From: Pseudomonas vranovensis DSM 16006
Lineage (GTDB): Bacteria; Pseudomonadota; Gammaproteobacteria; Pseudomonadales; Pseudomonadaceae
Assembly: GCF_000425805.1 (NCBI RefSeq)
Contig: NZ_AUED01000024.1
Span: 1-62,297, forward strand
Direction: 5' to 3'
DNA: 62,297 nt
How positions within the stretch are numbered: the stretch's first letter is position 1; each line of letters begins with the position of its first letter. Positions 16,368-26,271 of this stretch are shown here, piece after piece. A program made the translations under genes and the position numbers. The notes below the pieces were generated by a model that was not told where the DNA came from, searched no databases, and was given only the letters and a program-made list of their open reading frames with translations.

Positions 16368-17053
16368 AGATCAGCCGCCCTTACGCCAACCGAGTAGCGC
16401 TTCTCGAGGTACCGCAGGGCCAGCAGCGAGACACTGGTGATTACCAGGTACAGGGCTGCGACCGCCAGGAAGAAGGTGAAAGGCTCGCGGGTGGCATCGG
16501 CCGCCTGCTTGGCCTTGAACATCATGTCCTGCAGGCCGACCACCGAAATCAGTGCCGTCGCCTTGGTCAAGACCAGCCAATTGTTGGTGAAGCCTGGAAT
16601 CGCCAGGCGGATCATCTGCGGCACCATGACCCGGAAGAACACCTGCAGGTTGCTCATGCCATAGGCCATGCCGGCTTCAGCCTGCCCCTTGGGGATAGCC
16701 ATGAAGGCGCCACGGAAGGTTTCCGACAGGTAGGCACCAAAGATGAAACCCAGGGTACCGATACCCGCCACCAGCGGATTGAGGTCGATGTAGTCGTCGT
16801 AGCCGAGCAACGGCGCGACGCGGTTGAGCAGATCCTGGCCGCCGTAGAAAATCAGCAGGATCAGTACCAGATCGGGAATCCCGCGGATCACCGTGGAGTA
16901 CAGGTCACCCAGCCAGGCCAGCCAGCGCACCGGCGACAGACGCAGGGCCACACCGATAAGGCCGAGTACGATAGCCAGGGCCATGGACGACAAGGCGAGC
17001 TGCAGCGTGAGCCACACGCCGTCGAGGATGACTGCCCCGTAGCCTTTCAACAT
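16364..17053 (-). CDS. aotQ: Arginine/ornithine ABC transporter permease AotQ
   Basis: This 229-residue HisQ-type permease, MLKGYGAVILDGVWLTLQLA, has about five membrane helices and the EAA-like loop QAEAGMAYGMSNLQVFFRVMVPQ. The start at 17053 has a GAGGA site; 13 upstream codons are rejected. It pairs with AotM. Confidence 0.95.
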   Translation of the reverse strand: MLKGYGAVILDGVWLTLQLALSSMALAIVLGLIGVALRLSPVRWLAWLGDLYSTVIRGIPDLVLILLIFYGGQDLLNRVAPLLGYDDYIDLNPLVAGIGTLGFIFGAYLSETFRGAFMAIPKGQAEAGMAYGMSNLQVFFRVMVPQMIRLAIPGFTNNWLVLTKATALISVVGLQDMMFKAKQAADATREPFTFFLAVAALYLVITSVSLLALRYLEKRYSVGVRAADL

Positions 17054-17143
17054 GATGAGGTCCTCGACCTTAGGGATGAAAAAATGGTGCAAACCTCAGA
17101 GTCTCTGCTGCTTGCACCATTACACAGGTGAAACGTCGACGAT

Positions 17144-17929
17144 TTACTTGGCTTCAGGGCCGTAGATGTCGAAGTTGAAATACTTATCCTGGATTTTCTT
17201 GTACTCGCCATTGGCGCGGATGGCCGCAATGGCAGCATTCAAGCGATCCAGGTTGGCCTTGTCGCCTTTGCGCACGGCAATACCAATACCGTCGCCGAAG
17301 TATTTCCCGTCAGTGAACGACGGGCCGACAAAGGCGTAGCCCTTGCCTGCATCAGTCTTCAGGAAGCCGTCTTCAAGCAGGGTGGCATCGGCAACGGTAC
17401 CGTCCAGGCGGCCGGCAGCGACGTCCAGGTAGATTTCGTTCTGAGTGCCGTAAGGCACGATGGTCGCGCCTTGTGGAGCCAGGACTTCCTTGGCGAAGCG
17501 ATCGTGGATAGAGCCACGCTGCACGCCAATTTTCTTGCCCTTGAGCTCAGTCAGGCTGTCGCTGACAGTAGTGCCTTGCTTCATCACCAGGCGAGCTGGG
17601 GTCAGGTAGTACTTGCCCGTGAAGTCAACGGACTTCTTGCGGTCTTCAGTGATCGACATGGACGAGAGGATGGCGTCGATCTTGCGCACTTTCAGCGCAG
17701 GGATCAGGCCGTCGAACTCTTGCTCGACCCAGGTGCACTTGACCTTCATCTCGGCGCACAGGGCGTTGCCGATGTCGTAGTCGAAACCAACAATGCTGCC
17801 GTCCGGCGCCTTGGAGGCGAACGGCGGGTAGGCGGCCTCGATCCCGATCTTCAACGGTTTCTCATCAGCCAGCGATGCCAGGGAAAACACAGACAGCGCC
17901 AGGGCGCCAAGCAGTGCGAGTTTCTTCAT
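17144..17929 (-). CDS. aotJ: Arginine/ornithine-binding periplasmic protein AotJ
   Basis: This 261-residue family 3 solute-binding protein delivers arginine, ornithine and related cations to AotQM. The signal peptide is MKKLALLGALALSVFSLASLA, cleaved before DEKPLKIG. Typical ligand-site blocks follow: IEAAYPPFASKAPDGSIVGFD, AILSSMSITEDRKKSVDFT and the hinge KKIGVQRGSIHDRFA. It is first in the aot operon, with a TGGAG site. An ArgR-type half-site lies 143 bases upstream. The gap of 90 bases to aotQ is normal for a highly expressed binding protein. Confidence 0.96.
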   Translation of the reverse strand: MKKLALLGALALSVFSLASLADEKPLKIGIEAAYPPFASKAPDGSIVGFDYDIGNALCAEMKVKCTWVEQEFDGLIPALKVRKIDAILSSMSITEDRKKSVDFTGKYYLTPARLVMKQGTTVSDSLTELKGKKIGVQRGSIHDRFAKEVLAPQGATIVPYGTQNEIYLDVAAGRLDGTVADATLLEDGFLKTDAGKGYAFVGPSFTDGKYFGDGIGIAVRKGDKANLDRLNAAIAAIRANGEYKKIQDKYFNFDIYGPEAK

Positions 17930-18360
17930 CTGGAACTCCATCGGTAAAGGGCACTACAAGGCAGGGTAGAAACTGCCCCATATGCAAATGGGTACAACGC
18001 GAGCCGCGCAGGGTCGACGAAGGTCGAACGCCACGAGCGAGTGATCGGCATTTTAACGACAGCTCCGTAGCCGATATTTCCTCAATGCGACAACTAATTA
18101 CAGAAGCACAGGAAGTAGCGGCTGGAGATATTGACAGCTTTGGCAAAATATGCAAAAGCAAAAGACAAATAACCTATCAACGAAGCAATAACCGGGCCTA
18201 TTATTGGCAAACCCTTCTAATCCGGCAAGCGTAGCGTTTCAGTGCATTTGAATTGCTGCCGAAAACGCCTTCAAACGGTGCGATAACGTTTCCCTTCGCC
18301 CCGTTTGTGCGCGAGCGTGGTGACACATAGGTTACCGATGATTGTCGAAGTAACAGAAAG
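17930..18360. other. Intergenic region upstream of aotJ
   Basis: About 430 bases without a gene between aotJ and the acsA terminator. It should contain the aot promoter (minus strand). It includes the ArgR half-site at 18072-18092 and an AT-rich stretch at 18,110-18,200. ORFs here are short, lack ribosome sites and look random. Confidence 0.6.
18072..18092 (-). promoter_or_regulatory. Putative ArgR half-site upstream of aotJ
   Basis: On the minus strand this reads TGTCGC-ATTGAGGA-AA-TATCG, an exact fit to TGTCGC-N8-AA-N5. A degenerate second copy (TGTCGT at 18061) begins 31 bases downstream. ArgR is encoded at the end of this same operon, so autoregulation is likely. Confidence 0.55.
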
Positions 18361-18396
18361 CACAAAGCCCCGCTGGGTGAGCAGCGGGGCTTTGTG
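18361..18396 (-). terminator. Terminator after acsA
   Basis: A perfect 14-bp stem, CACAAAGCCCCGCT with AGCGGGGCTTTGTG and an 8-nt loop, lies 36 bases past the acsA stop. On the minus strand it is followed by CTTTCTGTTACTT, a moderate U-rich run. Confidence 0.8.
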
Positions 18397-18431
18397 GCGT
18401 TCATCGCGGGGTTTGTCCCGCGGTGGGTTTA

Positions 18432-20393
<1,962 letters not shown>

Positions 20394-20794
20394 CTTTATC
20401 TACCTCGGTGTAATAGTTGTTTTTGTATGACCTCGTTTGTAACTGTACCAGACCGGGCGGGCCATTCGACGTTGGTAGTAACGCCCTGCTCTTTTTGCAC
20501 CCCTGCAATTGACGGCGGGCTCAAGGCCGGGCCTCGGCGCCTGGAAAAATAATTTTCAATTGCACCCGCAAGGCGATTGTTACGTTTTTTGCCAACAGTG
20601 TTTATCAAAACGTCATCTGTTTAAGGCAGGCGCACCTGCCTAAAATTCACCTCGCCAGCAACGGCAACGAGATTAACTTCTTGTAACACCCCCACGAAGG
20701 CCGTTAATCCCGCGATAACTGTGATAGTTGAACTTAAGTTGCACACGCGGCGCCACGCGCGCTGCGTGCCCCCTCTCGACCTTAGACAGGTAAA
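20394..20794. other. Divergent intergenic region acsA / DUF2790 gene
   Basis: About 400 bases without a gene. It holds the acsA promoter (minus) and that of the small exported protein (plus). An AT-rich patch (20,545-20,620) and a small hairpin AGGCAGG-CGCA-CCTGCCT (20,624-20,641) are visible. I found no convincing sigma-54 -24/-12 pair. Confidence 0.5.
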
Positions 20795-21061
20795 ATGAAA
20801 ATGAAAGCGTTACTGGTATTGGTACTTGGCAGTCTTTGCACCACGGCGATGGCCGCTGAAGTTGCAAACGATTCTGCCGGGCAGATTCCGGTTGAACAGT
20901 ACAGTTACTCGCAGCACCTGGACATCGCCAAGGTCATCTCCATGAGTGAAGTCCCGCACGTTTGCGAAGTGGTCCCGGTCCGCATGACCTATGAAGACTC
21001 CCAGGGCCAACAGCACATTCTCGAATACCGCGTGATGGGGGACGGCTGCTCCAACGGCTAA
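20795..21061 (+). CDS. Small exported DUF2790-family protein
   Basis: This 88-residue protein has a signal peptide (MKMKALLVLVLGSLCTTAMA|AEVANDS) and a short periplasmic domain with two cysteines (VPHVCEVVPVRMTYEDSQG and GDGCSNG). The pattern of a Y-rich segment, then HVCxVVPVxMTYxDSxG and a final GxGC, is what I recognise as DUF2790, a Pseudomonas family often induced by copper or stress. Function is unknown; a single disulphide is plausible. The first ATG (20795) follows GACAGGTAAA, and a second ATG two codons on is possible. A terminator follows. Confidence 0.85.
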   Translation: MKMKALLVLVLGSLCTTAMAAEVANDSAGQIPVEQYSYSQHLDIAKVISMSEVPHVCEVVPVRMTYEDSQGQQHILEYRVMGDGCSNG

Positions 21062-21078
21062 TCACAACACTCTTGTTT

Positions 21079-21115
21079 CGCCCGCCCTGCCCCTGAGGCA
21101 GGGCGGGCGATTTAT
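21079..21115 (+). terminator. Terminator between the DUF2790 gene and phhR
   Basis: A perfect 13-bp stem CGCCCGCCCTGCC / GGCAGGGCGGGCG with loop CCTGA is followed by ATTTATAG. It lies between convergent genes and may act for both. Confidence 0.8.
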
Positions 21116-21145
21116 AGTGAATCGCCCCAAATACTGACAACGCTG

Positions 21146-22720
21146 TTATTTAACGTCGCTTAACTCAGTTGATTTACCTAGTCCATGTTCGCGCAACTTG
21201 TTGGCAATGGTTGTATGTGAAACCCCCAGGCGTTTACCCAACGCCCGGCTACTGGGAAACTCATTGATCAGTTGCTCCAGCACTGCCTTCTCGAAACGCC
21301 CGACAATATCCCCCAGCTCCCCCTCCAACGAAAACTCGCCCAAGGGTTGCCGAGCGCCATAATCCGGCAAGCGAATGTGCTCACTCTTCACCACCCCGCC
21401 ATCACACAGCGATACCGCCTGGAACAACACGTTCTCCAACTGGCGCACATTGCCCGGCCAGTGATACTGGCTCAACCGCTCCATTGCCGCTGGCGCCAGG
21501 CGTGGCAGGGGGCAACCGATCTGTCGGCTGGCCTGGTCAAGGAAGTGCTCCACCAGCGGCGCCAAGCCATCGAGGCACTCGCGCAGCGGCGGAATATGCA
21601 GCGAAAGCACGTTCAGGCGATGGTACAGGTCCTGGCGAAACTCGCCGCGGGCACACAATTCCGAGAGATCGACCTGAGTGGCACAGATCACCCGCACGTC
21701 CAGGTAAACCTCCTCGTCACTACCGACCCGGCGAAAACAACCGTCCTGCAGAAAGCGCAGCAATTTGACCTGCAGCCGCGGACTCATCTCGCCGACACCG
21801 TCGAGAAACAAGGTGCCGCCCGCCGTCAGTTCCAGCAACCCGAGCTTGCCTTCGGCACGCGCGCCTTCAAAAGCACCCGGCCCGTAACCGAACAGTTCAG
21901 TCTCGGCCATGGACTCCGGCAGGCCGGCGCAGTTGAGTGCCATCAAGGGTGCCTGACCGCGAGGACTGGCCAGGTGGCAGGCGCGCGCCAGCAACTCCTT
22001 GCCGGTGCCCGTCTCGCCCTCGATCAGCAGCGGCGCATCCAGTGGCGCCATGCGGCGCGCTTCACGCACCACCCCCGCCATTACCCGCGAGCTCTGGAAG
22101 ATGCTGTCAAAACCGCGCAATTCCTGCTTGCGCACGTTATAGATACGCTCACCTATGCGGTCGGCACGGTGCAAGGTCAAGACTGCCCCCGCCAGAGCCT
22201 CGCTGTCGTCGTGCTCCGACTGCAGCGGAGCAATATCGGCCAGGAACACATCGCCCTTGACCTTGACCCGCAGCCCGTTGATCCGCGACTTGTTGGCCCG
22301 CACCAACTCCGGCAGGTCAAAGTCTTCGGCATAGCGCGACAGCGGAATGCCGGGTACTTCATCCACCCGCACCCCCAGCAATTGTGCGGCCGCCCGGTTG
22401 GCGGCAACGATGGAGCCGCCCATATCGATCGACAGCACCGGAAAGTCCAGGGCGCCGAGCAAGGCGTTGAGTTCCATGTGGCGCCGCTCGCTGGGCATCA
22501 GCCCTACCCGCTTGACCCCGAATACACCGGTAATCGACTCGAACTTGGGCCGCAGGGCCTGGAACTGCAGATTGATCAGGTTCGGACAATGCAAGTAGAT
22601 GGCATTGCCATGCTCGCCACCCACCTCGCCACGGGCAACGTTGATGCCGTACTCCACCAGCAGGTTGAGGATGTCGCGCAGAATGCCGATGCGGTTCTGG
22701 CAATGCACTTTGATACGCAT
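21146..22720 (-). CDS. phhR: TyrR-like regulator of aromatic amino acid catabolism
   Basis: This 524-residue protein has an N-terminal ACT domain (1-75), a PAS domain (about 80-190), an AAA+ central domain (about 205-430) and a short Fis-like HTH at the end (SRALGKRLGVSHTTIANKLREHGL). Walker A is GETGTGKE. The sigma-54 contact loop GAFTGA is replaced by GAFEGA (in GPGAFEGAR), as expected for the TyrR/PhhR branch, which works with sigma-70. It activates phhABC with phenylalanine or tyrosine. It is divergent from phhA, with two TyrR-box-like sequences between them. The ATG has AGGA; a 12-bp palindrome (22728-22739) spans that ribosome site. Confidence 0.95.
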   Translation of the reverse strand: MRIKVHCQNRIGILRDILNLLVEYGINVARGEVGGEHGNAIYLHCPNLINLQFQALRPKFESITGVFGVKRVGLMPSERRHMELNALLGALDFPVLSIDMGGSIVAANRAAAQLLGVRVDEVPGIPLSRYAEDFDLPELVRANKSRINGLRVKVKGDVFLADIAPLQSEHDDSEALAGAVLTLHRADRIGERIYNVRKQELRGFDSIFQSSRVMAGVVREARRMAPLDAPLLIEGETGTGKELLARACHLASPRGQAPLMALNCAGLPESMAETELFGYGPGAFEGARAEGKLGLLELTAGGTLFLDGVGEMSPRLQVKLLRFLQDGCFRRVGSDEEVYLDVRVICATQVDLSELCARGEFRQDLYHRLNVLSLHIPPLRECLDGLAPLVEHFLDQASRQIGCPLPRLAPAAMERLSQYHWPGNVRQLENVLFQAVSLCDGGVVKSEHIRLPDYGARQPLGEFSLEGELGDIVGRFEKAVLEQLINEFPSSRALGKRLGVSHTTIANKLREHGLGKSTELSDVK

Positions 22721-22799
22721 GAAATGTCCTACTAGTAGGTCTACAACAAGCTTTGGCGCCTACCCGACAGGCATTTATTTATCAGCGCCGAAGAATTCT

Positions 22800-22817
22800 T
22801 GTAAAGATTACGTGACG
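22800..22817 (+). promoter_or_regulatory. Putative PhhR box 1
   Basis: TGTAAA-GATTAC-GTGACG: the left half is exact for the TyrR/PhhR box TGTAAA-N6-TTTACA and the right half matches 3 of 6. It lies in the phhR-phhA gap, 80 bases from the phhR start. Confidence 0.45.
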
Positions 22818-22872
22818 AAAACCGGGAATCATCCTCACAGCCGCCTCCGATTTTTCGGCCTTTTGTCTTTTT

Positions 22873-22890
22873 TGTAAAGTTATCGTTACG
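22873..22890 (+). promoter_or_regulatory. Putative PhhR box 2
   Basis: TGTAAA-GTTATC-GTTACG: the left half is exact and the right half matches 4 of 6 of the TyrR box. It is 123 bases upstream of phhA. The 73-base spacing from box 1 is close to seven helical turns. Confidence 0.6.
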
Positions 22891-23012
22891 ATTTGAGCGG
22901 GCAGCCACCACCGCCAGCGGGCCCGGGACCGATGCAAAGTGCCGCCCAGCGGGGTATCACTTAAGCAACGGCTTGATCACATAACAAAAAAGGCCCTCAG
23001 CAGGAGAGCAGT

Positions 23013-23801
23013 ATGAAACAGACGCAATACGTGGCTCGCGAGCCCGATGCGCAAGGGTTTATCGACTACCCGCAGCAAGAGCATGCGGTGTGGAACACCC
23101 TGATTACCCGTCAGTTGAAGGTGATCGAAGGTCGCGCGTGCCAGGAATACCTGGACGGCATCGACCAGCTGAACCTGCCGCACGACCGCATTCCGCAGTT
23201 GGGCGAAATCAACAAAGTGCTGGGCGCCACCACCGGCTGGCAAGTCGCCCGGGTTCCTGCGCTGATCCCCTTCCAGACCTTTTTTGAACTGCTGGCCAGC
23301 AAGCGCTTTCCGGTAGCGACCTTCATTCGTACCGAAGAAGAGCTCGACTACCTGCAAGAGCCCGATATTTTCCACGAGATTTTTGGCCACTGCCCGCTGC
23401 TGACCAACCCCTGGTTCGCCGAATTCACTCATACCTACGGCAAACTTGGCCTGCAGGCTACCAAGGAAGAGCGCGTGTACCTGGCGCGGCTGTACTGGAT
23501 GACCATCGAATTCGGCCTGGTCGATACCCCGCAGGGCCGGAAGATATACGGCGGCGGCATTCTTTCCTCGCCAAAAGAAACTGTCTACAGCCTGTCCGAC
23601 GAGCCTGAGCACCAGGCCTTCGACCCGCTGGAAGCCATGCGTACCCCGTACCGCATCGACATCCTGCAGCCGCTGTACTTTGCCTTGCCCAACCTCAAGC
23701 GCCTGTTCGATCTTGCCCACGAAGACATCATGGGCATGGTCCACACTGCAATGAAGATGGGCCTGCACGCACCTAAATTTCCACCCAAGGTCGCTGCCTG
23801 A
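23013..23801 (+). CDS. phhA: Phenylalanine-4-hydroxylase
   Basis: This 262-residue monomeric, non-haem iron, pterin-dependent hydroxylase converts phenylalanine to tyrosine. The iron ligands are His121, His126 (IFHEIFGHCPLL) and Glu166 (WMTIEFGL), exactly as in the P. aeruginosa enzyme. RVPALIPFQTFFELLASKRFP precedes the active site. It lacks the regulatory ACT domain of animal enzymes. It starts at an ATG behind AGGAGAGCAGT and is first in phhABC. Confidence 0.98.
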   Translation: MKQTQYVAREPDAQGFIDYPQQEHAVWNTLITRQLKVIEGRACQEYLDGIDQLNLPHDRIPQLGEINKVLGATTGWQVARVPALIPFQTFFELLASKRFPVATFIRTEEELDYLQEPDIFHEIFGHCPLLTNPWFAEFTHTYGKLGLQATKEERVYLARLYWMTIEFGLVDTPQGRKIYGGGILSSPKETVYSLSDEPEHQAFDPLEAMRTPYRIDILQPLYFALPNLKRLFDLAHEDIMGMVHTAMKMGLHAPKFPPKVAA

Positions 23802-23843
23802 GCGACCTTGCAAACCAATAACAAACCACTTGCGGAAAACCTT

Positions 23844-24200
23844 ATGAACGCCTTGAACCAAGCCCACTGCGAAGCCTGCCGTGCCGATGCCCCACAGGTC
23901 AGCGACGAAGAACTGCCGGTACTGATCAAGCAGATCCCGGATTGGAACATCGAAGTCCGTGACGGCATCATGCAGCTGGAAAAGATCTTCCTGTTCAAGA
24001 ATTTCAAACACGCCCTGGCCTTCACCAATGCCGTCGGCGAAATCTCCGAAGCCGAAGGCCATCACCCTGGCCTGCTGACCGAGTGGGGCAAAGTCACCGT
24101 GACCTGGTGGAGCCATTCGATCAAGGGCCTGCATCGCAACGACTTCATCATGGCCGCGCGCACCGACGAGGTCGCCAACACCGCCGAAGGCCGCAAGTAA
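23844..24200 (+). CDS. phhB: Pterin-4-alpha-carbinolamine dehydratase
   Basis: This 118-residue enzyme recycles the 4a-hydroxypterin produced by PhhA. The PCD/DCoH signature is visible: EGHHPGLLTEWGKVTVTWWS with the catalytic His pair, then HSIKGLHRNDF with the third His. The ATG at 23844 follows GCGGAAAACC; 12 upstream in-frame codons were rejected. Its TAA overlaps the phhC ATG. Confidence 0.96.
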   Translation: MNALNQAHCEACRADAPQVSDEELPVLIKQIPDWNIEVRDGIMQLEKIFLFKNFKHALAFTNAVGEISEAEGHHPGLLTEWGKVTVTWWSHSIKGLHRNDFIMAARTDEVANTAEGRK

Positions 24201-25393
24201 TGCACTTTGGCGCGATCGAGCGCGTACCCGGCGACCCGATCCTGGGGCTGATGGAGGCGTATGCCAAAGACAGCAATCCAAACAAGTTCGACTTGGGCGT
24301 CGGCGTGTTCAAGGATGCCCAGGGCCTGACGCCAATTCCGGCGGCGGTCAAGCACGCCGAACAGCGCCTGCTTGAGCAGCAGGCCAGCAAGAGTTATGTG
24401 GGCGGTCATGGCGACGCAGACTTCGGTCGTTTGGTCAGCGAACTGGTGTTGGGCAGTGACTCGTCGTTGCTCAGCAACAAGCGCGCCGGCGCCACCCAGA
24501 CCCCGGGCGGTACCGGCGCCCTGCGCTTGGCGGCAGAGTTCATCGAACACTGCCTGCCCGGCCGCGGCATCTGGCTGAGCGATCCTACCTGGCCGATCCA
24601 CGAAACCATTTTTGCCGGGGCTGGCCTCAAGGTCAGTCACTACCTCTATGTCGGTGCGGACAACTGCCTGAACGTGGCCGGGATGCTGGCTGCACTGGAG
24701 TCGGCGCCAAAAGGCGATGTGGTGCTCCTGCATGCCTGCTGCCACAACCCGACCGGGTTCGACCTGTCGCAGGACGACTGGCGCGCAGTGCTTGAAGTGG
24801 TCCGCCGTCGCGAGCTGCTGCCGCTGATCGACTTTGCCTACCAGGGGTTCGGCGATGGCCTGGAAGAGGATGCCTGGGCAGTCCGACTCTTTGCCGCCGA
24901 ACTGCCTGAGCTGTTGATCACCAGTTCATGTTCAAAGAACTTCGGCCTATACCGTGACCGCACCGGCGCCTTGCTGGTGTGCAGCCATGATGCCGAGAAG
25001 CTGGTGGATGTACGCAGTCAGCTGGCGTGGTTGGCCCGCAACCTGTGGTCGACGCCACCGGATCACGGCGCTGCGGTCGTGGCGCAGATTCTTGGCGATG
25101 CCGACTTGAAACGCCTATGGATCGAAGAAGTCGAGGCCATGCGTCAGCGCATTGCCCAGCTGCGGGTCGGACTGGTCGAAGCGCTTGCACCGCATGGCTT
25201 GAGCGAACGCTTTGCACACATCGCCGAGCAACGCGGAATGTTCTCCTACACAGGCTTGTCGCCAGAGCAGGTCAGGCAGTTGCGTGACCGGCACAGCGTA
25301 TACATGGTCGGCACTGGCCGGGCGAATGTCGCCGGGGCTGATGCCTCGCGGCTCGGGGCGTTGGCGGCGGCGATAGCCGACGTCTGCCGGTAG
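24200..25393 (+). CDS. phhC: Aromatic amino acid aminotransferase PhhC
   Basis: This 397-residue class I PLP aminotransferase removes the amino group of tyrosine and phenylalanine toward 4-hydroxyphenylpyruvate. Landmarks: substrate-domain TPGGTGALRLAAEF, CHNPTG (Asn183), Asp211 and Tyr214 in IDFAYQGFG, PLP-lysine K246 in SSCSKNFGLY, and the terminal arginine in GRANVAG. The ATG overlaps the phhB stop (TAATG), so it is translationally coupled. Confidence 0.95.
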   Translation: MHFGAIERVPGDPILGLMEAYAKDSNPNKFDLGVGVFKDAQGLTPIPAAVKHAEQRLLEQQASKSYVGGHGDADFGRLVSELVLGSDSSLLSNKRAGATQTPGGTGALRLAAEFIEHCLPGRGIWLSDPTWPIHETIFAGAGLKVSHYLYVGADNCLNVAGMLAALESAPKGDVVLLHACCHNPTGFDLSQDDWRAVLEVVRRRELLPLIDFAYQGFGDGLEEDAWAVRLFAAELPELLITSSCSKNFGLYRDRTGALLVCSHDAEKLVDVRSQLAWLARNLWSTPPDHGAAVVAQILGDADLKRLWIEEVEAMRQRIAQLRVGLVEALAPHGLSERFAHIAEQRGMFSYTGLSPEQVRQLRDRHSVYMVGTGRANVAGADASRLGALAAAIADVCR

Positions 25394-25397
25394 AACC

Positions 25398-25452
25398 ATC
25401 GCGGGGCAAGCCCGCTCCCACCGGACAGGTGGGAGCGGGCTTGCCCCGCAAG
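25398..25452. repeat. Perfect REP inverted repeat after phhC
   Basis: Two 22-bp arms (25401-25422 and 25428-25449) are perfectly complementary across a 5-base loop (GGACA). Each contains the core GCGGGGCAAGCCCGCTCCCA or its complement. This is the most symmetrical of the four REP pairs and starts five bases past the phhC stop. Confidence 0.92.
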
Positions 25453-25575
25453 GCGTTCAAACACCAATCGGCAGGAAAATTCATACTGTCATTCAGCTTC
25501 CTGTATCCTGCACAGGCTTTCAAAAGCCACGCGCGCCTTGCGCAGCCTTTCCACACACTTGCGAGGAACGACGAG

Positions 25576-25704
25576 ATGCATGAAATCCCGAATCTTCCCT
25601 TCCCAAGCCTGAACCCAGAAGAGCAGACTCCTGCCACTCACAGCGCCGAACCAGCTCAGGCTGACCACGACGGCGACGACACCTCAAGCGCCGACCAGGA
25701 ATAA
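25576..25704 (+). CDS. Small acidic protein, 42 residues
   Basis: The ORF MHEIPNLPFPSLNPEEQTPA... ends DHDGDDTSSADQE. It is strongly acidic, with no hydrophobic core, no signal peptide and no recognisable domain. GAGG lies 10 bases upstream of the ATG, and an AT-rich promoter-like stretch (25,475-25,510) precedes it. The frame is open further upstream to 25,429 but runs into the REP, so the short form is preferred. Function unknown; likely disordered. Confidence 0.6.
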   Translation: MHEIPNLPFPSLNPEEQTPATHSAEPAQADHDGDDTSSADQE

Positions 25705-25722
25705 TCGCGCACCGATCAGACT

Positions 25723-25771
25723 GTGTGAAAACGGCTGATGCAGGGACTACCCCGTCAACACGTTTTCACAC
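25723..25771. repeat. 11-bp inverted repeat with 27-bp spacer
   Basis: GTGTGAAAACG (25723-25733) and CGTTTTCACAC (25761-25771) are perfect inverted copies between the 42-residue gene and arfB. They could be a weak terminator for either gene or the remnant ends of a small mobile sequence. No T-tract follows. Confidence 0.55.
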
Positions 25772-25812
25772 CGTCAAGAATCCCCTCGCTGCAACGGCCT
25801 CATTTCCCCGCC

Positions 25813-26229
25813 TCAATAATCGATCTTGCCGCGTCCGGCCTTGATCGCTCCACGCTTGCTTTTTGTGTCCAACCGCCGGGTTTTCGAACCCAGGGTCGGT
25901 CGGGTCGGGCGTCGCGTCTTCTCAACCTTGATGGCCGAGAGAATCAACTCGCGCAGGCGCTCCAGCGCATCATTGCGGTTCTGCTCCTGGGTGCGGTACT
26001 GCTGAGCCTTGATGATGATCACCCCATCGCGGGTGATACGGCCGTCGCGCAGGGCCAACAAGCGCTCCTTGTAGAACGGCGGCAATGACGATGCCTGGCT
26101 GTCGAAGCGCAGGTGCATGGCGCTGGAAACCTTGTTGACGTTCTGCCCGCCCGCCCCCTGGGCACGGATGGCCGTCAGTTCGATTTCGTCATCGGGCAAT
26201 TGCACCGTGTTTGAAAGTTGCACTTTCAC
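25813..26229 (-). CDS. arfB: Alternative ribosome-rescue factor ArfB (YaeJ)
   Basis: This 138-residue peptidyl-tRNA hydrolase rescues ribosomes stalled on non-stop mRNAs. It has the catalytic GGQ motif in IRAQGAGGQNVNKVSSA. The basic C-terminal tail (TRRPTRPTLGSKTRRLDTKS...KAGRGKIDY) enters the empty mRNA channel. It lacks the codon-recognition domains of RF1/RF2. The start is a GTG after AAGGGTAGGTG. The location next to phhC and near aroP2 is conserved in Pseudomonas. Confidence 0.94.
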   Translation of the reverse strand: MKVQLSNTVQLPDDEIELTAIRAQGAGGQNVNKVSSAMHLRFDSQASSLPPFYKERLLALRDGRITRDGVIIIKAQQYRTQEQNRNDALERLRELILSAIKVEKTRRPTRPTLGSKTRRLDTKSKRGAIKAGRGKIDY

Positions 26230-26271
26230 CTACCCTTGCAAAACAGTAAAAAACGACGCTGCCCTCCCGCC

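Noticed and set aside
22721..23012. Sigma-54 promoter for phhA
   Set aside because: No GG-N10-GC -24/-12 pair found, and the GAFEGA loop of PhhR argues for sigma-70.
22977..24281. 434-codon minus-strand ORF over phhA and phhB
   Set aside because: Antisense of two well-recognised genes; no domain match.
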